Translations under genes and position numbers: made by a program
Assembly (NCBI GenBank): GCA_947260025.1
Contig: CAMYON010000019.1
Coordinates: 1-35,945 of the forward strand
From: an uncultured Gammaproteobacteria bacterium
GTDB lineage: Bacteria; Pseudomonadota; Gammaproteobacteria; GCA-001735895
DNA length: 35,945 bases
Reading direction: 5' to 3'
Notes under the pieces: generated by a model
What the model was told of the DNA's origin: nothing
The model's database searches: none
Seen by the model: only the letters and a program-made list of their open reading frames with translations
Shown here: piece after piece, positions 24,193-31,414 of the stretch
How the letters are laid out: each line of letters starts with the position of its first letter
How positions within the stretch are numbered: the stretch's first letter is position 1

Positions 24193-26136
24193 TTACTGCA
24201 CCTCGACGTCGCTACCGTGTACCCAGGTCGGATCCCCTTTTTTGATATCGCCGATCGGCGCGGCGAAGGCATCGGCCACCAGCGTATCGACATTGCTGCC
24301 GGTCAGGGACTCCAGAAACTGTACCAGGTCATCTTTTTCCCGGGTATCCAGGTCGAGTGGCCTGATCAGCGGCGAGAGTCCCTCGTTGGGCACGCCGCCG
24401 GCGTCATAGAACTCGACCACGTCCAGCAGCCTGCTCAGCGAGCCGTTGTGCATGTAGGGTGCGGTCAGCTCGACGTTGCGCAATCCCGGGGTCTTGTACT
24501 TCCAGCGGTCATGAGGATTCTGCGTCACCTCGTAGAGTCCGACATCGGCTGGGGCAGGCTCGCCGACGCGGTCGATAATGTCGCGATCGATCTCGAGGAC
24601 AACCCCGGGCGCAACCTGTACCAGCTGTTTTTCCGGGCGTATACCCATCGATTCGCGGTAACCGAGGCCGGTGTTGTGCAGCTGGTTATCCATGAACAGC
24701 GCGCTGTCCTTGCCAACCAGGTGGCAGGCAGAGCAGGCCGCCTTGCCGGTGAACAGTTCGAAACCCCGCTGCGCCGATTTCGATAACGCGTCAGGGTCGC
24801 TACCGTAATACCAACGATCGAAAGCCGAGTCGCCCGATACCAGGGCGCGCTGGTAACTGGCGAGCGCGCTGCCGAGGGTCGCCATGGAAACATCGCGGCC
24901 ATCGAAGGCGGCTTCGAATAGGCCGTCATAGTCTTCGATCTGGCGTATCTTGTTGAGCACGTAACCGATCGACGGATTACCCATTTCGTTGTGCGCCAGC
25001 AGCGGACCCCAGATCTGCTGCTCGAGCCGATCTTCGCGACCGTCGTGAAACAGCAGTTCGGCGTAGGCAACGTTATAGATGGTCGGTGAATTGCGTCGCA
25101 CGCTGCGGCCCTCGATACCGACCGCCGTGGCGATTTCGTTGCTGGTAAATCCCTGGTCGGGCACGTGGCACATCGCACAGGAAAAGGTATCGTTCAGCGA
25201 CAGCCGTCGGTCGAAAAAGAGCTTGCGGCCAAGCTCGATTTTAGCTGGGTCGGTAGCCTTGGCGCCCGGCACCGCAGGCAGGCCCAGCGGCGGTGTCTCG
25301 ACGAACTCGAGCAAATCCGCCGGTTTGCCCCGGCGCAGTTCCAGCGCGCGCGAGCGGGTGGTGTAATCCTCGCTGTCGTAGCCGCTCTTGTCGTCGCCGG
25401 GCCCGGTCAGCGGTACTGCCGTCTGGCTCGCCGCAACCTGCAGTTTGATTCCCCGGGATTCCTGTAACAGGGTTTTGAAGTCGTTTAGTATCAGGTCCTG
25501 GTGCAGGAAGGCGACACTGTATATGTTGCGAATCTTCTTTGCCGGATCGATCAGAAAAACCCTGAGCAGGTGGGAATAGGCACCGCTGTAGCGACCCTCA
25601 GCGGTGTATTCGCGCTGGATATCCTGGCTGTAGGAATCGAGTATCGGTGCCAGCTGTTGCTCCGACGCGGTGGTGACGAATCGCCATTCGCCCTGGTCGC
25701 CGGCATACTTAAAATTATTGCCGTAGAGTCTCATGATCTCGGGAGTATCGGTCTCGGGATCGAAACTGAGGCTGATCAGCTTGAGATGCTGCGCGATCTC
25801 GGCATCGCGTTTCATCGCCGCCTTGATCTGGTAAAACACGTGCGACGTCAGCGGGCAACCGTTGACGTCGCTGCAGGTACTGTAGATGAAGGCCAGCAGC
25901 ACGTGGCTGTCGCCGAACAGCTCGTAGAGCCGGCGGGGTTTGCCGTCGCTATCCAGAACCTCGCCGTCGGCGGCATGTCCGAGCGGCGGCAGCGCGTAGC
26001 TGCCCGCGGTGGGCGGTTCGTAACCCAGGTCGCCGTATCCGGGCGCCAGCGCTACCGTTGCCGGCGCCTCGGATTGCGCATGGAGTGGCGCCTGGCACAG
26101 CAGCAAAAACAGAAAAACCGTTAAACGGATACTCAT
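24193..26136 (-). CDS. SCO domain fused to di-haem cytochrome c peroxidase / MauG domain
   Basis: The protein is about 647 residues from the ATG at 26136, which begins a clean signal peptide (MSIRLTVFLFLLLCQAPLHA). Residues about 50-230 are a SCO-like thioredoxin domain whose cysteines are spaced C-x5-C (STCSDVNGCPLTS, Cys88 and Cys94) instead of C-x3-C; the ligand His is probably in AYSHLLRVFLID. Residues about 285-620 are a CcpA/MauG domain with two haem-binding sites (CAMCH at 320-324 and CSACH at 468-472). It also has FHDGREDRLEQQIWGPL and the distal-ligand segment APYMHNGSL. Normally these are separate genes. It follows mtoX and precedes SCO1. The domain order suggests electron or copper delivery for post-translational maturation of the oxidase. 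The exact reaction is unknown. Confidence 0.92.
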   Translation of the reverse strand: MSIRLTVFLFLLLCQAPLHAQSEAPATVALAPGYGDLGYEPPTAGSYALPPLGHAADGEVLDSDGKPRRLYELFGDSHVLLAFIYSTCSDVNGCPLTSHVFYQIKAAMKRDAEIAQHLKLISLSFDPETDTPEIMRLYGNNFKYAGDQGEWRFVTTASEQQLAPILDSYSQDIQREYTAEGRYSGAYSHLLRVFLIDPAKKIRNIYSVAFLHQDLILNDFKTLLQESRGIKLQVAASQTAVPLTGPGDDKSGYDSEDYTTRSRALELRRGKPADLLEFVETPPLGLPAVPGAKATDPAKIELGRKLFFDRRLSLNDTFSCAMCHVPDQGFTSNEIATAVGIEGRSVRRNSPTIYNVAYAELLFHDGREDRLEQQIWGPLLAHNEMGNPSIGYVLNKIRQIEDYDGLFEAAFDGRDVSMATLGSALASYQRALVSGDSAFDRWYYGSDPDALSKSAQRGFELFTGKAACSACHLVGKDSALFMDNQLHNTGLGYRESMGIRPEKQLVQVAPGVVLEIDRDIIDRVGEPAPADVGLYEVTQNPHDRWKYKTPGLRNVELTAPYMHNGSLSRLLDVVEFYDAGGVPNEGLSPLIRPLDLDTREKDDLVQFLESLTGSNVDTLVADAFAAPIGDIKKGDPTWVHGSDVEVQ

Positions 26137-26193
26137 ATCGATCGGCAAAAATGAATCCGGGTCTGGATTATACCGCCCACGAGGCTGCAGGTG

Positions 26194-26221
26194 GCCAGAG
26201 CGGTTGAAAAACCGCCCTGGC
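26194..26221 (-). other. intercistronic hairpin between mtoX and the SCO-MauG gene
   Basis: GCCAG-N-GCGGTT / AACCGC-N-CTGGC, eleven pairs with one mismatch and a four-base loop. It begins 14 bases after the mtoX stop. No T-run follows. A structure here could protect the 3' end of mtoX mRNA or reduce read-through, so that more oxidase is made than maturation protein. Confidence 0.55.
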
Positions 26222-26234
26222 TACCGCGGTTCGA

Positions 26235-27629
26235 TTACTGCAGTACGGATTGCGTCCCGCTGGTCGTGCTCGCCAGTTTCTTCGCCTCGGGCGACTTGCC
26301 GCTGTAGAGCGAGTAGGCGCCAAAACGCATCTGGTGAGGACGACCGAGCTTCATCTCGGTGAAGTCGAGCGCGAACTGCTGTACCAGCTCCTTGCCGTTC
26401 CAGACGTAGCTTTTGAAGTACTGCTCGTTGTCTTCGCCTTTTTTATCCCAGTTGGCGAGCAGCGAGGAGGTGTAATAAACGCGCTTGCCGTCCCAGCTGG
26501 ACGAGGCCATGTTGACCTGCTTACCGATGACTTTTTCGTAAACCTGCTTGGGGTTATGCGGGTCGGTCAGGTCGAAGCGGCGAGTCTTGCCGTCCATGAA
26601 AGTATTGACCCAGAGGTAGCTGTCGTCGGCGCCGATCGAGATATCGACCGGTAGCGGTACCTGGGAGGCATCGCCGACATCGGCGACCGGCTTGGTCTGC
26701 CATTCACCCTGGTCATCCTCGTAGGCGAGCCAGATCTTCGAGGTTAGCGCGGTCGTGGTCAGGCACCAGTTGTTATGCGGCTGCCAGGCGCACCGGATTT
26801 CGAGCGGCGCGCCGGGTACGTCGAAAACTTTTTTCGGCTTCTTGCTGTGCAGGTTCCACAGCACCATGGTATTACCGAAACGTTTCATCGCCTCGGCATC
26901 CTGCAGCATCTTGCCGAAGTCCATCATGTAATTGGACCAGCCGGTAAAAGAAGACGTCAGCATGATGTTGCGTCGCGGCAGCACCCGCACGTCGTAGTTG
27001 TAGCCATCGGCGATTTTACCGCTCTTGACGGCACCCTGCAGGTTATCGTCGGTCGGCATCCAGTGGGTTGCAATATACTCGCCCTCGTTGGTGTATTCGA
27101 CCATCGCGGTGCGCCCGCCATTGTCCTGGTTGTTGGACAGGCCGGTAATCAGCATGCGGCCGGGCAGGGCGTAAGTCGTATGCGGGCCGACTACGCCGCC
27201 ACTCTTCTCGACGAAGTCGGTAATGACCCGGTGCAGCGTCGGCTTGGCCGGGTCGGTCGATACGTCGAAGATGAAAATCTTGTTGGTATCGAGGCCGCCG
27301 GCCCAGAGATACTTGCGATCGTCGGTCAGGCCGGAGTGATGCGCTTCGTTGCGACCACCGACCGATAGCGTCTGCACCACCTGCCCGTAGTTCGACGAAT
27401 TCGGATTGACATCGACCGTGACCAGCTTGTCCTGGCCGTCGCCCAGGCCCTCGACGCCGAGCGTCCAGATGTAAACGAAGTCCTCCTGGCCGACGATCTT
27501 GGCCATGTAGGGTGACATGCAGGTCTCGTCAGCCTGTGCGATCGGCAGCAGGCCGGTAAACGCGGTTAATACCGCGATGGCGAAAGTGTGCAAGCCAAAT
27601 CCGGCTCGCCTGGCTATTGTAGGTTTCAT
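26235..27629 (-). CDS. mtoX: methanethiol oxidase, periplasmic (SELENBP1 family)
   Basis: The 464-residue protein is of the selenium-binding protein 1 / methanethiol oxidase family. MTO converts methanethiol with O2 to formaldehyde, hydrogen sulfide and hydrogen peroxide. It has a signal peptide (about 1-33), then ETCMSPYMAKI, with a conserved Cys. Conserved histidine segments are NEAHHSGLTDD (His97, His98) and VVGPHTTYALPG (His150); histidines of this family are thought to bind copper. Other family segments are YLWAGGLDTNKIFIFDV and 'CAWQPHNNWCLTTTAL'. The start is supported by GGAGGAG seven bases upstream. Full length, no defects. Context (SCO-MauG, SCO1) matches known mtoX loci. Confidence 0.94.
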   Translation of the reverse strand: MKPTIARRAGFGLHTFAIAVLTAFTGLLPIAQADETCMSPYMAKIVGQEDFVYIWTLGVEGLGDGQDKLVTVDVNPNSSNYGQVVQTLSVGGRNEAHHSGLTDDRKYLWAGGLDTNKIFIFDVSTDPAKPTLHRVITDFVEKSGGVVGPHTTYALPGRMLITGLSNNQDNGGRTAMVEYTNEGEYIATHWMPTDDNLQGAVKSGKIADGYNYDVRVLPRRNIMLTSSFTGWSNYMMDFGKMLQDAEAMKRFGNTMVLWNLHSKKPKKVFDVPGAPLEIRCAWQPHNNWCLTTTALTSKIWLAYEDDQGEWQTKPVADVGDASQVPLPVDISIGADDSYLWVNTFMDGKTRRFDLTDPHNPKQVYEKVIGKQVNMASSSWDGKRVYYTSSLLANWDKKGEDNEQYFKSYVWNGKELVQQFALDFTEMKLGRPHQMRFGAYSLYSGKSPEAKKLASTTSGTQSVLQ

Positions 27630-27659
27630 CGATTTCTCCTCCGGTGTAACATTTTTTTA

Positions 27660-27687
27660 ATAATAAATCGTATAATGATCGTTCCAA
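27660..27687 (-). promoter_or_regulatory. predicted mtoX promoter
   Basis: On the minus strand TTGGAA (27682-27687), a 16-base spacer and TATTAT (27660-27665). A small inverted repeat GTTC-N5-GAAC (27681-27693) overlaps the -35 box. An imperfect, AT-rich fit, so a modest call. Confidence 0.35.
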
Positions 27688-27735
27688 ACGAACTCGATCC
27701 TGATCCCCGTCTACGATGTTGCAATGGATCATGCC

Positions 27736-27750
27736 GTCTGACAGTCTGAC
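27736..27750. repeat. direct repeat between mtoX and its divergent regulator
   Basis: GTCTGAC occurs twice with a period of eight bases (27736-27742 and 27744-27750). It lies about 110 bases upstream of mtoX and could be a regulator half-site array or chance. Confidence 0.25.
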
Positions 27751-27840
27751 CTGCCGTGGCAAAATACGGGCATCCGGGTTCTTCGTCGATCGATTACGGC
27801 AGTATATTTATAACGTCGGGCAATTTCATTTCGTTTACTA

Positions 27841-27862
27841 CCAATTAATCAAATAGAATTGG
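27841..27862. promoter_or_regulatory. inverted repeat upstream of the Lrp/AsnC gene
   Basis: CCAATT-N10-AATTGG, perfect six-base arms, 25 bases before the regulator ATG and just upstream of a TAATAT box (27873-27878). AT-rich spacing of this kind is common in Lrp/AsnC binding sites. Candidate autoregulatory operator. Confidence 0.45.
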
Positions 27863-27887
27863 CATTTTCTGCTAATATTCTGCGTTT

Positions 27888-28346
27888 ATGGATAAAATCG
27901 ACCAAAAGATTATCTCCGAGCTGCAGCGTGACGGGCGCCTGACCAACCACGAACTCAGCGAACGAGTGTCGCTATCGCCGTCGCCGTGCCTGCGCCGCCT
28001 GCGTCAACTCGAGCGAGATGGCGTGATCGAGGGTTATACGGCGCTGGTAAACCAGGAAGCCTGTGGCCTGCATATCACCGCCTTCGTTTCGATCCGGCTG
28101 GAAAAGCAAAATGACAAAACCATCCAGGCCTTTGAAAACGGAATCCGCAACCTCGACGAAATCGTCGCCTGCTACCTGATGTCCGGTTCATCCGATTACC
28201 TGTTGCATGTGCTGAGCGCTTCACTAAAGGATTATGAAATCTTTATTCGCGACAAGCTGTCCCGTACGCCGGGGATCGGTACGCTCGAAACGCACTTCGC
28301 CTTCGGCCAGGTCAAACGCAGTACGGTTTTTCCGGGTTTCGATTGA
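27888..28346 (+). CDS. Lrp/AsnC-family transcriptional regulator
   Basis: The 152-residue protein has the usual two parts. The N-terminal HTH begins MDKIDQKIISELQRDGRLT and continues HELSERVSLSPSPCLRRLRQL (recognition helix about 30-40). The C-terminal RAM effector/oligomer domain runs at about 65-145 (ITAFVSIRLEKQ, VACYLMSGSSDYLLHVLS). It is divergent from mtoX with 258 bases between starts, so it is the natural candidate to control mtoX. Family members usually sense amino acids; if it regulates mtoX its ligand might be a sulfur amino acid or related compound. That is speculation. Confidence 0.92.
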   Translation: MDKIDQKIISELQRDGRLTNHELSERVSLSPSPCLRRLRQLERDGVIEGYTALVNQEACGLHITAFVSIRLEKQNDKTIQAFENGIRNLDEIVACYLMSGSSDYLLHVLSASLKDYEIFIRDKLSRTPGIGTLETHFAFGQVKRSTVFPGFD

Positions 28347-28361
28347 ACGATCCCGTTTTTT

Positions 28362-28384
28362 CCTGTCGTCGGATTCGACGCAGG
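28362..28384. other. hairpin after the Lrp/AsnC gene
   Basis: CCTG-T-CGTCG-GATT-CGACG-CAGG, nine pairs with one bulged base, 15 bases after the stop. The T-run precedes the stem instead of following it, so it is not a canonical terminator for the plus strand. Confidence 0.35.
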
Positions 28385-28500
28385 CGATCGATTTGCCGGC
28401 GGAGCGCGCAACTTCTGAAACACCGCGGCTGGCATCGCCCGCCCGGGGATGACAATATCGTATTTACAAGGGATAACTTTGAGCCTGTGCTGTTGAATTA

Positions 28501-28531
28501 TTGACCAAATGGTCATAAACTAGCCTAAAAT
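28501..28531 (+). promoter_or_regulatory. predicted tetR promoter overlapping its operator
   Basis: TTGACC (28501-28506), a 19-base spacer and TAAAAT (28526-28531). The -35 box lies within the palindrome at 28502-28515. The spacer is longer than ideal. Confidence 0.35.
28502..28515. promoter_or_regulatory. palindromic operator TGACCA-AA-TGGTCA
   Basis: A perfect six-base inverted repeat with a two-base spacer, 48 bases upstream of the TetR-type regulator ATG. The size and position fit a TetR-family operator, and the likely function is autoregulation. Confidence 0.55.
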
Positions 28532-28563
28532 ACGACTACAGGGTAGTACCTCGGAACTGGAAG

Positions 28564-29130
28564 ATGGCAAGACCCAGACAATTTGACGAAGCCAGGGTTA
28601 TCGAAAGCCTGATGAACGTGTTTTGGGAAAAAGGCTACGAGGCAACCTCGATGCGGGACCTGGTGGCCGCGTCGGGTCTGCTCAAGGGCAGTCTCTACGG
28701 CGCCTTTGGCGATAAACATACCATGTATGTCGCCGCGTTGAAGCATTATGATCGCACCCGTATCCAGGCCGGAATCGATATTCTCAATGGCGAAGGCAGC
28801 GCGCGCCAGAAAATTGCGCGCCTGTTCGACAATGTCATCGAATCGACCAAGCGCGGCTTGTTTGCCGGTGGCTGCCTGTTGTGCAACGCGAGCCTGGAGA
28901 TGGCGGCCACAGACCCGGAGGTGAAGGCCGAGGTCAAGACCACGATCCGACGGCTCAAGGTCGCGATCATGGAAGCGCTCTCTCCCCGCATCGCCAACGA
29001 GGACCAGGCGGCCGCGCTGGCGGCCTTTATCGTCAGCGCCTATTTCGGATCGCGTGTACTCGCCAAGGGTGGTGCGCCGGCCGCGATGATCGGGGATACG
29101 CGAGATCATTGCCTGCAGCTGGTGCCCTGA
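28564..29130 (+). CDS. TetR/AcrR-family transcriptional regulator
   Basis: The 188-residue protein has an N-terminal TetR HTH (ARPRQFDEARVIESLMNVFW, 'YEATSMRDLVAASGLLKGSL' and YGAFGDKHTMYVAAL). The remainder is helical and should hold the ligand pocket, including two nearby cysteines (GGCLLCNASLEM), a feature seen in several TetR regulators of this subgroup. A palindrome overlaps its promoter. It precedes an alpha/beta hydrolase, a flavin oxidoreductase and a Rieske oxygenase, all on the same strand, which are its likely targets. Confidence 0.92.
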   Translation: MARPRQFDEARVIESLMNVFWEKGYEATSMRDLVAASGLLKGSLYGAFGDKHTMYVAALKHYDRTRIQAGIDILNGEGSARQKIARLFDNVIESTKRGLFAGGCLLCNASLEMAATDPEVKAEVKTTIRRLKVAIMEALSPRIANEDQAAALAAFIVSAYFGSRVLAKGGAPAAMIGDTRDHCLQLVP

Positions 29131-29199
29131 AATCCTGGCGCGAACGATTTGACGCTGCGACATAAACGGCGGCTTCGATCCCGGCGCGGGTACATAAAT

Positions 29200-29219
29200 C
29201 TGTCTCACTTTCCAGACAG
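29200..29219. promoter_or_regulatory. inverted repeat upstream of the alpha/beta hydrolase
   Basis: CTGTCT-N8-AGACAG, perfect six-base arms, 44 bases before the hydrolase ATG. It differs in sequence from the TGACCA palindrome, so it may be a site for another regulator or a second TetR site of different form. Confidence 0.45.
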
Positions 29220-29263
29220 TTGGGTTAGATTACCCCGATTCCCAACCAAACCTGGACTTTTGT

Positions 29264-30061
29264 ATGTCCGAAACCAGCAGTAACGGAACCGTCTACGAGA
29301 TTAGCGGACCGATCGATGCGCCAGTCCTGGTATTCGTTCATGGACTGGGCTTGAATCGACGGGTCTGGGAGCGCTATGCCTCCCGCTTTGCGCAGCGCTA
29401 CCGGGTATTAAACTACGATTTGTTTGGTCATGGTGAAAGCCCGGCACCGCCAGGCATGCCGTCGTTGACCATGTTTTCCGAACAGCTGCTGGCGTTGCTG
29501 AACGAACTCGCGATAGATCGATGCTCGATTATCGGGTTTTCCCTGGGTGGCATGATCAATCGTCGCTTTGCGATGGATCATGGCACGCGTTTGCAATCCC
29601 TGGTGATACTCAACTCCCCGCACGAGCGAGAACCCGAGGCGCAGCAACTGGTGGAGCAGCGCGCGCTCGATTCGGCTGCCGGCGGACCCGGCGCAACCCT
29701 CGACGCCACGATCGAACGCTGGTTTACGCCAGATTTCATAGCTGCCAATCCCGACTACATCACCCGGGTGCGCAACTGGGTGCTGGCGAATGATCCGGAC
29801 AGTTACGCCAGCTGCCGCAAGGTGCTGGCCTTCGGTGTAATCGAGCTGATCCGACCGCAGCCGCCAATCCAGCATCCGACCCTGATCATCACCTGCGAAA
29901 AAGACAGCGGCAGTACCCCGGCTATGAGCCAGGCAATCGCCGGCGAGATCGCGGGAGGGCAGGTCGTCGTCGTGCCACAGCTTCAGCATATGGGCCTGGT
30001 GGAGAATCCTTCGTTTTTTATCAACGCCATCGCTGAATTTCTGGAGGATAATTTACGCTGA
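29264..30061 (+). CDS. alpha/beta hydrolase
   Basis: The 265-residue protein has the alpha/beta hydrolase fold. The oxyanion segment is FVHGLGLNRRVW, the nucleophile elbow G-F-S93-L-G-G, and the C-terminal His is probably in PQLQHMGLVENP. The acid may be the Asp in TCEKDSGSTP. The style is close to 3-oxoadipate enol-lactonase (PcaD-like) and related esterases. No signal peptide, so cytoplasmic. Preceded by an inverted repeat, and the LLM gene follows after about 210 bases. It probably cleaves an ester or lactone made by the neighbouring oxygenases. Confidence 0.88.
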   Translation: MSETSSNGTVYEISGPIDAPVLVFVHGLGLNRRVWERYASRFAQRYRVLNYDLFGHGESPAPPGMPSLTMFSEQLLALLNELAIDRCSIIGFSLGGMINRRFAMDHGTRLQSLVILNSPHEREPEAQQLVEQRALDSAAGGPGATLDATIERWFTPDFIAANPDYITRVRNWVLANDPDSYASCRKVLAFGVIELIRPQPPIQHPTLIITCEKDSGSTPAMSQAIAGEIAGGQVVVVPQLQHMGLVENPSFFINAIAEFLEDNLR

Positions 30062-30273
30062 CAACCGTCGACGCTGAATCGAGAAAATGTCCTCAGGCCA
30101 GCGTTACGCACAAGGTGGGGATGCAAACCATTCGCTCGGTCACGGTTAATCATTGCTGCAGCCTCGTAATCCCGATATTGCCGGATTAAGTATCGAAATT
30201 TGAAGAATAGGATTAATATTTGCGGCATCACAAAGCCGTTGAGCACGGAAAACAGCATTAGAAGGTGAGCAAG

Positions 30274-31311
30274 ATGAAATTTCAGTTAGCAATCAATCTC
30301 GAGCGCATGGACGACAGCAAGGATATGAACGACGTCGCCAGGCATACGCTGGGAATGGTGCAGATGGCCGACCAGGCCGGCTTCAAGATTGCCTGGGCCG
30401 CGGAACATCATGCGCTGGAAATGACCATAGCGCCGAACCCGTTTCAGATTCTGACCTGGTGGGCTGGCCATACCGATAACATTCGCCTGGGGACCGCGGT
30501 TGCGGTAGCGGCGTACTGGCATCCGATCAACCTCGCGGGCGAGGCTGCGATGACCGACCTTATCAGCGGCGGCCGCCTCGAATTCGGCATCGGTTCCGGT
30601 GCCTATCAGCGCGAGTTCGATCGCATGCATCCGGGGCTCAAGCAATCCGATGCCTACAAACACATGCACGAAATGTTGCCAGCACTGAAGGCGCTGTGGG
30701 CCGGGGACTACGAGCACAACGGCGAGTTCTGGTCGTTTCCGACCGCGACCTCGGTGCCGAAACCGGTGCAGAAGCCGCACCCGCCGATCTGGATCGCGGC
30801 GCGCTCTCCGATCACCTTCGATTACGCGATCGAGAATAATTGCCATGTCATGTCGTGGCCGTTGACGCGCCCTTTTGCCGAGGCCGAGCTGTACAAATCC
30901 CAACTCGACGAGGCGATTGCGGCTCATCCGGGTGCCGATCGTCCCACATTTGCGCTGATGCGCCATACCGCGCTGTACGAAGACGCCGCCGGACGAGACG
31001 CCGCGATCAGGTCGATCCAGACGGTCCTGGGTCAGTTCGAAAACCTGTTTCGCAACCTCGGTGACGTCAATAACGGATTCCCGCGGCAAATTCCGCTGGA
31101 AGAGCTCACCGACCGGGAACAGTACAACGCAGAAATGCTCGAGGAAAACCTGATGTTCGGTTCGCCTGACGAGGTGATCGCGAAGCTGAAACGCTACGAG
31201 GCCCTGGGCGTCGATGAATTCATCTATTACGCCAGCATGGGGCTCGGACAGGCAGAGCAGAAACGTTCGCTGGAGCTATTCTGTTCAGAGGTTATGCCAG
31301 CGTTTGCCTGA
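30274..31311 (+). CDS. luciferase-like (LLM) flavin-dependent oxidoreductase
   Basis: The 345-residue protein has the bacterial-luciferase-like TIM barrel. Segments are FKIAWAAEHHALEM, NIRLGTAVAVAAYWHPINL, 'GGRLEFGIGSGAYQREFDRM' and HPPIWIAARSP. Members use FMNH2 (or F420) with O2 to oxidise small substrates. I start it at the ATG at 30274 with GAAGGTGAG upstream; a GTG at 30265 adds three residues. Length and motifs place it with the general LuxA-like group, not the longer NtaA/DmoA (dimethylsulfide monooxygenase) group. A separate flavin reductase gene is not present nearby. Confidence 0.9.
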   Translation: MKFQLAINLERMDDSKDMNDVARHTLGMVQMADQAGFKIAWAAEHHALEMTIAPNPFQILTWWAGHTDNIRLGTAVAVAAYWHPINLAGEAAMTDLISGGRLEFGIGSGAYQREFDRMHPGLKQSDAYKHMHEMLPALKALWAGDYEHNGEFWSFPTATSVPKPVQKPHPPIWIAARSPITFDYAIENNCHVMSWPLTRPFAEAELYKSQLDEAIAAHPGADRPTFALMRHTALYEDAAGRDAAIRSIQTVLGQFENLFRNLGDVNNGFPRQIPLEELTDREQYNAEMLEENLMFGSPDEVIAKLKRYEALGVDEFIYYASMGLGQAEQKRSLELFCSEVMPAFA

Positions 31312-31414
31312 AGCGATATTTGTCGCGACCGGATTTCCGCAATAAACTAGACCATTCGTCCTCGTACCGGGTCAGGCCGGTTCGGGGCGATCGTCTGACC
31401 GAGGGGTTCGCAAC

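Noticed and set aside
30274-31311. Dimethylsulfide monooxygenase (DmoA), which would feed methanethiol to MTO
   Set aside because: The flavin oxidoreductase is shorter and matches the LuxA-like group, not the longer NtaA/DmoA group.
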